64,000 nucleotides of DNA from NCBI RefSeq assembly GCF_900747795.2, contig NC_041400.2:199186622-199250621 (forward strand). The letters are read 5' to 3'. Shown one piece after another: positions 11,602 through 21,315 of the stretch (within the stretch, counting starts at the first letter, position 1; each line of letters opens with the position of its first letter). A model generated the notes under the pieces. It did not search any database, had not been told where the DNA came from, and saw nothing but the letters and a program-made list of their open reading frames with translations. This stretch comes from Erpetoichthys calabaricus (Eukaryota; Chordata; Cladistia; Polypteriformes; Polypteridae). A program made the position numbers and the translations under genes.

Positions 11602-12230
11602 GCACCTGCCTGGAGAGGCAGCCCTGTTGCTGCCTTTTGTTCTTTTCCTTGTGAGGACAGATATTCGGCAATTCTTGCATCAAGATACCTTTTGCCATTA
11701 GCCTTTTGTAAGCCTTTCTGGACTAAGGGTCTGTGCCCACCACTGAAGTGATGATGACCCTTTTTAACTGTTTAAAAAAAAAAAAAAAAAAAAAAGGACA
11801 GCCTATGTGGTCTGCCAGGTGAAGTTTTGCTAGACATGACCTGTTTTTCTTTTTAATTTAATGGGAGGGTGGGTGACTGGGGTGGTCCTGTTGACTGGCT
11901 ATTTTTATTTTATTTTAGAGTCCCTTTTCCCTCTTGTAGTTGAGCTTGACCCCCCTTTGATCCCAGGGTTGGACCTGAGATCCCTGCCCATTTCCCAGAC
12001 TGCACCTGTCATCCTAACTGTAGCCTTAAGAGCTGGGAGTGAAGCATGGAGACCGACCTCAATGTCTGCGTACAGTACGCCAGAATGTCTGCATTTTGTT
12101 TGTTTTCTCCCAACTTGGTGGTCTTCTTTGTTGCTGTTTCATGTCACTTCTGTATGACGTTAGCTCTGGGGGAGGAGATGGGGCTCCAGGAGAAACAACT
12201 CGTCCAAAAATAAAACACAGATGGAGCCAC
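11602..12230 (+). other. Probable NCBP1 3' UTR
   Basis: Follows the NCBP1 stop codon. A poly-A run sits at about 11775-11796. A canonical AATAAA at 12209-12214 is followed by a T/GT-rich stretch (near 12245-12265), which makes it a good polyadenylation signal. The UTR end is inferred. Confidence 0.45.
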
Positions 12231-13955
12231 TGCTGTCCTTTTACTTTAACATGGCTGTTGGTTGTCAGTCCCGGGTGCTGTCATTGTGAGCACAGGTGCC
12301 ACTGGCAAGGGAGAAAGCAGCAGTAAGAGTGGGCTGCCATGAGACCTCGGTGCACAAATGGGAGTTCAGCCAAAGCCCACCTGAGCCTCTCAATTCACTC
12401 GCGCCAGCGTTCTGCCTAAACTTGACTCGCTTGCCTTGGGCTGCCTCTGCATTTTGTTTGTTGGTGGTGGGTGACTGGTAACACACACACACTGGCACTG
12501 AAGTGACACTTCTGCCCAGGCATGAACAAGTGTTGCCTTGTGTGAAATCTGGTTGGCCAATTCATTCAAAAAATTAACGTTGGAGGATAAGTCGTCAAAA
12601 CGCCGTACTGCTAAAGAAATGTAGAGATAAAGCAAGATAGACTGGCAATGGCAGAACTTCTCTCTGCAGCTCAAGTCAAAGACCGCTGCCCCTATTTATC
12701 AAGCACGTCGGTGAAGAATGTGTTACTACCACCTGGACTAGGGAGGCCATGTTTGACAATGAATGACTTCACATGTTTATACTGGACCAAGGTGGGATAC
12801 AGGATGGCACTGTGTAGTTTTATGATATTAATGCCAAAGCTGATGGGGATGAGAAAAACAAATGGAGGTGGGGCATGCAATTGCTGCCCTTGGCAAACCA
12901 CATCACAAATAATCCTCCCGTGAGCCAACCCCAAATAGAGGTTGTGCCTAATGGTGGGCTTGTTCATTTATTTAACTGTACTTTTACAAGAATTGCTTTC
13001 CTGCTCTTAGGGCCTCCGGTAAGCGTCTCGTAAAGTAAACTGTTGCATTACAACCAGAAATGGTTACAAGTTGCCTTCCCTCTTCGTATTCTCTATCTAA
13101 TGCCCTGAATGACTCCCCCTGCCTTCTTGAACCTCCTCAAGCTTGTAAAGTGTAACATGAATGTTTCAGGGGTTTGTGGAAGGCAGAGCTCTATGATTCT
13201 GTGTGACCTGTACTGTCAATGACCCATCTGTCCCCAACTATGTTTGTACCCATCAGCACCTGTGTCTTCATGCTGTACTCTTTCTTGAGATTCATGGACA
13301 TGCCCATCCACGCTTGGGGTCTTCGTGTGTGTTCTGCTTTGGATGAATGCAACTCACTTTAATGGTGCCTGGACAAAGTCGAGACCACCGGTAGTGACGA
13401 GCTGCATTTTACACCCAGTGTGAACTCTTAAGGCTTCTCCTTGTAGAGTTGTTGAAAATTTTATTCCGTCCCCGTCAAATGGTTACCTCATAACAGGTTC
13501 GTTGTGGTCTAACATTCCAGCTTTCCTGGGATACGTGTGCCAGCTGGCACTTCCTAAGGCCTTAGGGCACCTGCTTGGTGTTAGAGAACTGATCAAGTGC
13601 TTTTACTGCTGGTGCCACCCATCTCTGGACCAATGAGCCCTATCTGTGACTTGAAGTCCGCAGGGTCTGTCCTCACAGTGGTATGCCTATGACATGTCTG
13701 GCTGTTGCTTCTTTTAGTCTAGCACATCTACACTCGTTGGTTTTATTGCCTGCCTCTCAGAAACTGGGTAGGGATGGAGATGAATCAACACTCCAAGAAG
13801 GAGCACCCGCTCAAGCCGAAACATTAAAAGTGGCACAGGAGCAAGGGAAGAAAAACCTACAGCCAGTATGGCCGTGCAGACCCCCAGTACGGGTGGGTGG
13901 GTGCCCATCCCTCCAGCCAAACTGCACTGGGGCCGATGGTTTGTTCAAATGCACA
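12231..13955. other. Intergenic sequence between the convergent NCBP1 and XPA genes
   Basis: About 1.7 kb between the two 3' ends. Open frames here are short and unrelated to known families. No repeat could be named. From about here rightward the sequence looks clearly more GC-rich than the first 11 kb. Confidence 0.45.
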
Positions 13956-13961
13956 TTTATT
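13956..13961 (-). terminator. XPA polyadenylation signal AATAAA, 9 nt after the stop codon
   Basis: On the minus strand AATAAA occupies 13961-13956, only nine bases beyond the XPA stop codon at 13973-13971. If used, the 3' UTR would be only a few tens of bases long. Confidence 0.65.
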
Positions 13962-13970
13962 GGTCCACTG

Positions 13971-15406
13971 TTACATCTTCTCATAAGTGACTTCATGGCC
14001 ACAGATGCTACACGTTTTTTTGAACATGTCCTCTTCCAACTCCACCTCAGGTCCATAGACGTGCTGGTGAACGGCGGCCTCCTTTCTCCATACGCTGCTT
14101 CTTACGGCTCGGCGTAGTTCTGCCAGGACATACAGGAGACAGAGTTACGTGAGCTCATGGGACCCCCCCGTAACCACCCCACCAGCTGCCAGCTTACCTT
14201 TCACCTTCTTATCAAACCGCTTCTGCTTCAGCTTCTCTCGGGACACTTGCCGGGTGTCTTTGGCCTCTTCTAAGGCCTCTGTACTCCCCCACACCTCAAG
14301 AGATCGCTTCACTACCTACAGGGGTGAATGACACAAACTCGTATAGCGCCATGCCTCCTCCAAAGGAGCCTAATATTCTGTAGCAGGTGCCACCGTACCT
14401 GCAGTTTCAGGTAGAGCTTCATGTCGCCCCAGTGGGGGTTGTGGGGGTTCTTCTTCACCACAAACTTGAGCACTGGCTCCCTCTTGTCCAAATCACAGTC
14501 TTTGAGGAGATACGTCTGCTTTGCTTCTGTCCGTGTGATCAGTGCATGCTTGCCATCTGTGTCTCTATTCAGAAAGAGGAATTAATTACACAAGAAAGAT
14601 GCCACTGGCCACTTCACAGTAGTACCCGGCGCAGGGGATGGTGTGGGACTCGATACCATCAGGCTGCCCTCACTGGGCACAAGTCTCACTAAAATCTGCT
14701 CAATGACGCGTTCCTAAAACTCAAGCTTCCCTTAATGGCGTCAAGCAGGGAAAACGCAGGCGCCCCGCACTCCCCTTCATACCTGCAGTTGTCACAGACG
14801 TGCACGTCAAAGCTGTTACTCAGGTAGGACTCCATGAAGGGCTTGTCACACTCTTCACACAGCAGGTAGTCGCATTTGAGCACTGGGCCTACAGGGGGGC
14901 ACAAAGAGGGGCCTCGTTATTGATGTGCACAGAACTTGTGTTTGGCCAGCAATCCCACAGTGGTCCTTACCAGAGCTGCACTCACGACTCATGAGTTGTA
15001 AAGAGGCACCACAGTGGACACCTACCTGGCTTGTGAAGAACTCGCTCAGCTTGTTGCTGCTCCTTCTCCTCATCCTCTTCAATAAAGAAGCCAGCGCCCG
15101 AGTCGATTACCTTGTGTATCTTTGCACAAGAGGCCCCTACAAGACCAATACAAAGAAATGATGGAGACCACGTCGCCACAGGGCCCACATCCCAAGTCCC
15201 ATTCTGGCAGAGGCCGAACCTTCAGTGATGGAGAATGGCTGACTGGCTAACCGTGCTTGCCGCAGCAGCAGGGCCCGTTGCCTGTTACGCTCAATCTTTG
15301 CTCGGACAGCTGCTGACAGAGGGGGTTTGGTGGTTGGTGTGTTGCCATCCTGTCCCATGTCCGTGTGGGGTGGAGCGGTGGAATCCGGCTCTGGCTCGTC
15401 CTGCAT
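13971..15406 (-). CDS. xpa: DNA repair protein complementing XP-A cells (XPA)
   Basis: Scaffold of nucleotide excision repair: it binds damaged DNA at the opened bubble and contacts RPA, TFIIH and ERCC1-XPF. Coding exons (minus strand) are 15406-15220, 15136-15026, 14888-14783, 14564-14399, 14315-14198 and 14119-13971 (TAA). Together they give 278 residues; human has 273. The N-terminus carries [20 protein letters not shown], then the RPA/ERCC1-contact region [12 protein letters not shown]. The zinc finger CEEC...CDNC in the third exon keeps the Cys-X2-Cys, 17-residue spacing and second Cys-X2-Cys. The DNA-binding part includes [27 protein letters not shown] and [17 protein letters not shown], and the end is [13 protein letters not shown]. 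The first coding exon ends in the unusual donor GTTCGG, although its phase fits the next exon exactly. The ATG context is AGAAGATGC. Confidence 0.97.
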
Positions 15407-15658
15407 CTTCTCTGGCCTGCTGTGAAAGAAGAAGCCTGCAAGAGACACAGAGTGGGTCAGGGGGGAGAAGAGAGCTTATGGCAAATGAGACTGCCAGCCT
15501 AACTTAATGCACCCGACTTGGGTATACCAAATGACCTTTTGGAGCCGCAAGGGGTGCACAACCAAATTTACCAACCGACAAAGTCACAGAGTGGCACCGA
15601 TGTCACCTAGCACAATATTAGCAGGTGTCCGATTGTGGCACCCTGTGGAGCTGGCTAA
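15407..15658 (-). other. XPA 5' UTR part and intron 1 (3' end)
   Basis: Two acceptors lie just upstream of the XPA ATG on the minus strand. One, CTCTTGCAG, would start the exon at 15435 and has the better pyrimidine tract. The other, CTTTCACAG, would start it at 15419. Both leave the ATG as the first in-frame start, because joining to the candidate upstream exon puts an in-frame TAG before it. Confidence 0.5.
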
Positions 15659-16117
15659 TCTAATATATAATTTATATATATATGTCAGTGTATATGTGTG
15701 TGTCTGTCTCACGGTGTGTGTGTGTGTTCCAGCATCACTTCTGAACGGCTGGTGCGATTTCTCATTGGTCGACTAAAAATACTGTAGGGTGAAATCAACC
15801 CTAACTCACCCCCTTCTGGGTAGAGTGGGGGAATCTTACGGTCTTGTATACCTTTTATCATCCAGTTGAAACTCGGAACGACCACCAGAGGGCGAACTGG
15901 AGGTGACTGCCGGCATTCTTTATATTTGAGCACCACCGCCCGTGCGCGCCTGTTGCTTCTGAAATTAAATCGAGTGTTCCGAGCGTCAACTGGATGATAA
16001 CAGCCATACAAGACAAGCACATTTGTGAATCTTCATTGTTTGCCAATTTATTTTTAAAGTTTTTTTTGTTTTTAATTATAATTTTCCTCCCAGGCAACGC
16101 CGGGTATTTCAGCTAGT
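15659..16117 (+). mobile_element. Helentron-like non-autonomous element (HINE type) in XPA intron 1
   Basis: Begins TCTAATATATAA and ends in GGCAACGCCGGGTATTTC followed by AGCTAGT, the recurrent end phrase of Helitron/Helentron non-autonomous elements in many animals. Typical inner wording CTGAACGGCTGGTGCGATTT is present near 15731-15757. There is no long open frame, so it would depend on a partner. An imperfect 39-bp inverted repeat lies inside it (15841-15879 and 15976-16014). It is oriented opposite to XPA. Confidence 0.65.
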
Positions 16118-16660
16118 TAATGACAAAGGGTCCAGTTGAAAAGCCCACCTCATGCTCCCGCTTTTTGAAAAGCTCCTCAGTGCTGGGACAATCGTTTCCT
16201 TTTTTTTTTTTTCTTGCTCCTTTCGCCCCATTGTGAAAAACTAGCAGCTGCTGCATGGACGAAGCTGCCAATTCTCGCTGGGTATGCATTTTTTCGGCAT
16301 GTGTGTGTAGCAATTTTAATTTACGTATACACTTTGTATTTTGAGTATATTTATTTTATAAAAGTTTATTTTATGAACACTTTGTGCTTACAATATATAT
16401 GTTTTTTAATGCTAGCGGCTGGCGGTTGGATTTGACGGGACGACCAACGCGAATGGCTGCACCCCCGGTCTGTGTACAACTTCGTTCCCCTTTTCCGGTT
16501 CCAAGAAGCCCAGCGCCACCGCACTTGGTCTTCGTCTTGGCCCGCTGCAATGGCGCTAAACCCCAAAGTTAGCCTCGTCACCGCCACAGGGTCACCCTGT
16601 GCGCACAGCTCACTGACCCAAACCGGCCCAGCTGTCTTACAGATCAGCCAGTCAAAGTAA
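16118..16660. other. XPA intron 1, middle, nothing recognised
   Basis: Intronic stretch between the Helentron-like element and a SINE. Contains a poly-T run near 16200. Nothing else recognised. Confidence 0.4.
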
Positions 16661-16810
16661 GGTGGCATACCGCTTAAGGCACTGGACCTCGCATGCCACT
16701 TCTGACTCCGTGTGACCCCCCCCAGCAAATCACTTCAGCTGTCTGGGCATAAAAAAAAGAACCCAATTGTGTCACAACATGTTGATAAAGGCGTCAGCTC
16801 AAGGAGTACA
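16661..16810 (+). mobile_element. tRNA-derived SINE, decayed
   Basis: The head GGTGGCATACCGCTTAAGGC resembles a box A region. It is followed by ACTGGACCTCGCATGCC, CCAGCAAATCACTTCAGCTG and the tail phrase GATAAAGGCGTCAGCT, which I recognise from a widespread fish SINE. The box B region appears shortened. It lies in XPA intron 1. Confidence 0.7.
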
Positions 16811-17358
16811 AATACTCGGAGACCACTTGTGCCTCTTTGCGTGTGTCGCTGTCGCCGTCCCTCGTGACCCTGAGGCTCCGTCCCGTCCATATAGCGCCCC
16901 GTACGACACACCCCTTACCTCACTTCATTCCGCCTGATGCTGACACCAGTGACACATCGGGACTCTTCTGGAAGCTCGTGTGCTGCGACCTGCAGGGAAC
17001 ATGAGGGGACAGAGAAGTCAAAGGGCTGGTACCACACGGAGGAAAAAGACGAGGACAGAGGGGATGCGTAAAGCCCCTGCCTTACTAGACGTCCGCCCAC
17101 TAATAGTAAAACATCGGCTTTAAGCACAGCAACGAGGAGACGCCGAGAAGAACAAATCGCGCAGCCTCTCCAACTTGGTCTTTCTTTGTTTCATCCTCTG
17201 TGCTCTCGACGTCTCCTGTCAATTCACCACAGTCACCGAGCGGCGTGGCGGCCTCGCATTTAAAGGCCACGTCGACTCGGGGGCTGAAGCCCACTACAGA
17301 CCATCAAAGCGCACTAAGTGTCCTCCTGGAAAGCTAGGGGGAGACTCGAAGGACTCAC
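16811..17358 (-). other. XPA intron 1, promoter-proximal part
   Basis: GC-rich sequence between the SINE and the candidate first exon. One 64-codon minus-strand frame (17294-17100) does not resemble XPA or any family I know. Confidence 0.4.
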
Positions 17359-17470
17359 CTGGCGCTGCCTGCAGCTAACCGCCGGCTCGGCTTTGTTTAT
17401 CGCACTTCCCGCTGTCGCGCCCTTATGGCGTGTACAAAAAAGTGACGCATGCGCAGGCGACGGCGCTTTT
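17359..17470 (-). promoter_or_regulatory. Candidate XPA promoter and untranslated first exon
   Basis: CpG-rich. A good donor, GCGCCAG followed by GTGAGT, ends a candidate exon at 17359 on the minus strand. A palindromic NRF1-like motif ACGCATGCGCAG lies at 17445-17456. The exon carries a short upstream frame starting at the ATG inside that motif and closing after 17 codons. No in-frame start leads into the XPA coding exon, so I infer an untranslated exon. The transcription start is not visible from sequence alone. Confidence 0.5.
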
Positions 17471-18094
17471 TAGAGCGCTTGTTATTGACGTCATCGCCCA
17501 GCCGCACGCCCCCTTCTTTTAATGAACGCAATAACAATACAAACTACAAGGCCACGATAATGGTGCCGATTATTAACAAAGAGAACACAAAAGTCAGAAG
17601 GTTCATGCAGGGTATGAAAAATGAAATTAGAATCCGCCGCACTTGGGGTGTGTCACGGCCGAAGTCAAGTAACACGTGCCCCTTGACCACCCCCTGGGTG
17701 TCTTCCGCGGCCCCCTGCCTCTGCTTGTTACGATGAACTTTATTCTTCAGTATACTGCAGCCGGGAAGGATTTGACTGTTGATGGACGTCATTTGGCATG
17801 TGGACGTCTGGCACCCCTAAGACCCTCTCACAGGGTACTCCTGTCTCCATGCCATCATTGCGCTTCCCTTCCTTGCACATTTTCAGCAGCCCAGGTTTTG
17901 GAGCCCTCGCTTTGGTCACGTGACACCTTCGAGACCCTGATTGCGGTCTGTGGGCTCCCCGTGCTCCGTTGTGGTTGATCCGAGATGTTTTGGCTTCTCC
18001 GATTTTGGGTCCTTTCCCTGCTAATCTTAAGCCCGCTATCCTGCCAGCTCCTCTCCACGTCTCCAGATTCCTTAACGTGTTCTGTGGTGCCACA
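17471..18094. other. Intergenic, XPA to SEC24B, first part
   Basis: Divergent-gene spacer of about 3.6 kb in total. No exon recognised in this part. It ends in one copy of the hAT target-site duplication (18087-18094). Confidence 0.4.
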
Positions 18095-18209
18095 CAGTAG
18101 CGTAGCGTGGGTGTCCGCCGCCCCCTTATTTAGGTATGGTTCAAATTTTTACAAGATATTATTATTAATTATTGTGAAATTTTGCCGCCCCCACTACGCT
18201 ACGTCACTG
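18095..18209. mobile_element. hAT-type MITE with perfect 8-bp target-site duplication
   Basis: The element is 115 bp. It starts CAGTAGCGTAGCGTGGG and ends in CCCCACTACGCTACGTCACTG, so the termini are inverted repeats of one another with a few mismatches. It is flanked by GTGCCACA at 18087-18094 and again at 18210-18217. The CAG...CTG ends and 8-bp duplication are hAT hallmarks. There is no coding capacity. Confidence 0.88.
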
Positions 18210-18299
18210 GTGCCACATTGGACCAGGGGGCCTGACCTACTAAGACCTCAGTGATAGCAGCGTAGAGAGATGAGGGCTCAGTGATGGTGGTCCTCTCAA

Positions 18300-18680
18300 T
18301 TGTCTTCTACTGGACCTTGTCCTGGCCTGAACCCAAACCGTTGTCCCTGTTGTTGTCGTCTCCCCTCATCCTCATCTTTCCTGTGTTTTGATTGTATGTG
18401 CCAGCCCTGGTGGTCTCCTCCGACACTGGCACAGTCGCTTTCTCTCTCTGCGCTGATTGGCCTTTTTCTCTTCACCGTGCCCCTTTGGCGGCCATCACAA
18501 ATCTATTTGCTGCTCCTTCAGTCCCTTCACTACCTCAGCTGGTATCCCATCTTCTCCTGTCGCCTTCCTGTTCTTCTCTCTTTCCAAAGCCCATTTGACT
18601 TCTGACACTTTTCTCCCCCTTTCCGTCTTTTGGATTTTCCTCAATCAGAACTTTCTCCACGTTTGCTGTTACCATTAATA
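18300..18680 (-). mobile_element. LINE reverse-transcriptase fragment, minus strand
   Basis: On the minus strand about 18590-18500 translates as EVKWALEREKN followed by RKATGEDGIPAEVV, the 'GK(A)xGxDGIPxE' motif of non-LTR reverse transcriptases of the RTE-like group. Sequence on both sides is decayed and not in one frame. It is a short fossil of a LINE. Confidence 0.55.
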
Positions 18681-20213
18681 CAAAGCCAGTAATGCATTCA
18701 AATTATCCAAAGAGCTAAGAACTTGGAAAGGAGGAGCGGGGACCCCAAAGGTGACGCCTACCATGAAGACTTGAACTGCAGCCCCGACTGACTGTGATGC
18801 CCGCTCCGTCCGTTTTACCGCGAGTTCTGCTCAGTCCTCGCTGCCTGTGGCGTAGTCGGCCTCTTGGTGCCCCACAACGTCCTTTTCTTTGTCTCGTTGC
18901 TTAGAGGGGCTGCACCTCCATGTGTGGTTGATCAGTTCAGACACCTCTGAGTGGCAGGTCGATGTCGGCCATCGTTTCAATAACGCAGCCGCACGCTCGT
19001 AAATACGGAATTCCTCTCCTCTTCCACTCGCTTCCAGGGTTTTTTTTCTTAACTTTCATTTATGTTTTACTGTCCTCAAGCATCAGGACTGTGGCATTGA
19101 CAAGGGGGGCTTCTGAGGCCCCTGATCTCCACAACAGTGTCGAGACCCCCCACCATGTGAATGTCAGCCAATTAGAAAGCACACTGCTCTATATACGCTC
19201 GTTACCAACAAGTTATGAAACATGTCATGCACATCACGAGACAAGGGGGCTTGAGACCCTGATACCCCCTGATGTGTCTGACACGTAACAGAGGAGCCGT
19301 GCTTTGTTTGGGGTCGCCGGTCTCTGGGGGGCACGCGACACAGCAAACTGATCCGGAACTGAAGTCACCTGGAACGTGGCTCCGTTTTAAGTTAGACGAG
19401 ATCGGCCAGCGCCTGTCAGTGGCCCTTTGTGAAGTTTCTAAACTTGTGCGGTGCGATCCGTTCAGGACATCTCGGCGAAAATTCAAATTTCCTCCACGAA
19501 TTAGCGTGCGGAACTTCAGCAAAATTGGTCCCCTGGAGGCCGAGGTGCTTCATGCCAACAGAGAAGACCACCACAGTAGGTGCCTTTTTTGCACGTGCTG
19601 CTGAATATCTGACTTTACTCACTTGACTTGGAAACTACCAGAGTGAAAATTCAAAAACAGACTTAATAATCTGGTGGTCTCAAAGACCCCCACTTGCCGT
19701 ACACTTTCCATTCTGAGCCCACGATTGTCCCCTTTCGATTTCTTCTGTTCCACTCTAACTCTCCGTCATATGGACTTGTGTGAAATGGCACCCCGGGTCT
19801 TCTGGGAGACCCCAACATTAAAAAGAAACCTGAAGCAGAAAGAAAATCAGACTGGCCTCTTAATAGGGGTCTCTGTCCTCGTCCCTCTCTGGTGCCATCA
19901 GAGTGTCCGACCGTCACCACACACGGACGCAGACCATCTTTACCACCAGCTTGACCCCCACCCTGGACAAGGGGTTGGCACCAGTGATTATCGCTGTAGT
20001 GATCACTCTGTGCTTTTCTGTCATTTTATGCAATGGCACTGTCATTGTTGTCACATGACTGGCGTTCTTCACTTTATCGATGGTTTTTGAGGTTTCCTCT
20101 GATCTGACAGGTGCATTAAGCTTTGGGGCTCACTCAGGAATATTGAGATTCGGACTGAGAATGTGACCAACGTGTCAGAGCTCAACTAGTAATGTCGCTC
20201 TTTTATATAGTGC
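18681..20213. other. Intergenic, XPA to SEC24B, middle part
   Basis: No gene or named repeat recognised. It includes one copy (19301-19320) of a 20-base phrase found again in SEC24B intron 1. The longest open frame, 138 codons at 19674-20090, resembles nothing I know. Confidence 0.4.
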
Positions 20214-20640
20214 CTTTCACATCTATCTATCTATCTATCTATCTCTCCGTGTCTTTCATGGACGTCAATCCATTGCGTAGCGTTTGTCTATCTGTCTATG
20301 GTGCCTTTCACAGCTCCCTTTGATCTGTACGGTGCCTTTAAGGTCTTTGTTTTGTTGTTTTGTTTCTGTGTTTATTGTTTTTTATACGGGTGTTCATTGA
20401 CGGATTTTCTTGGTTTGCCATTCGTCAGTTTCCCAGCCTTCCAGGTGATTTGCTCCATTTCTGTTTACTTTGTAAAGAAGTTGATCTCGCCGCTTATCTC
20501 CATACTTACTTGGCGGACTTTCCACCCGCATGGATTGTTTTCTTAACTCGCTGTGTCGCTGATGTGTGCGTTGGCTTGTGTGTTAAGTACGAACTGTGAT
20601 CGATCGATCGATTGATTGATCGATTGATTGATTGATGCCC
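20214..20640. repeat. Simple-repeat-rich stretch: (ATCT)n and (GATC/GATT)n
   Basis: An (ATCT)n run at about 20220-20243 is preceded by TTTTATATAGTGCCTTTCAC, a phrase often seen next to such runs in fish genomes, with a second shorter copy near 20300. A GATC-to-GATT tetramer array occupies 20598-20636. Confidence 0.7.
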
Positions 20641-20641
20641 C

Positions 20642-21054
20642 CAGGGGCGGCTCTAGGCTCGTGGCGGCCCTGGGCAGAGAAAGAATCGGTGGCCCCTTCG
20701 CCCGCCAATGTCAGAACGGTATCTTATGCACGGCAGATGGCCACGTCCGTTGCGGACACTGCATAGCCGCCTCGTGCTCGTGACACGCTTCTATATGCGC
20801 GTGTCCGTAACTTGAAAACCAAGTGGCGGCCCGTGCTATTCTCATTACGGCAGAACGTTATAAACTACATACAGCTTACTGCTCCGACTTGAGCGACATT
20901 AGTAAATACAGCGTACTAATTAATAAGAAACACAATGTTTTTCGGCCACATTGCTGTCAGTCCTGTCGTTATTTTCTCTTTCTGTTTTATATTCAATATA
21001 TATTGGCGTGGCGGCCTTAGGCATGTGCCCTGTCACAGTTTGCACATGCCTAAG
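20642..21054. mobile_element. Possible hAT-like non-autonomous element directly upstream of SEC24B
   Basis: Starts CAGGGGCGGCTCTAGG, a hAT-like end. The octamer GATGCCCC lies immediately before it (20634-20641) and again at 21055-21062, consistent with an 8-bp duplication. The right end does not mirror the left end, which weakens the call. The right edge carries a perfect 14-base inverted repeat (21015-21028 with 21042-21055). About 260 bp separate it from the SEC24B start codon. Confidence 0.45.
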
Positions 21055-21062
21055 GATGCCCC

Positions 21063-21315
21063 CTTTACCCCGACAGGAGCTGTTCGCTCTCTTTTTTCTT
21101 TCTCTCTCTTTCTCTTTGCGTTTTCGCCACCGACTGCGCTTTTCTTCCCGGCCAGCAGGGTTCGCTGTTGATCCGCCGAGCTACCTGACCGCAGTTGCCG
21201 AAGACGACGACGACGCTGCTGACGCTCAGGCGGGCCGCCGGGTAGAGGAGGCGCGGCTCTCCCCCTAAATCCTTTCCGTTTCGGCTTTCCTCTTCTCACA
21301 TCGGCGTACCGAGAA
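21063..21315 (+). promoter_or_regulatory. SEC24B CpG-rich promoter and 5' UTR
   Basis: A pyrimidine-rich tract (21080-21150) passes into CpG-dense sequence from about 21150 into intron 1. The start codon at 21316 has the context GAGAAATGT. No TATA box is evident, fitting a housekeeping CpG promoter. The exact transcription start cannot be seen. Confidence 0.5.
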
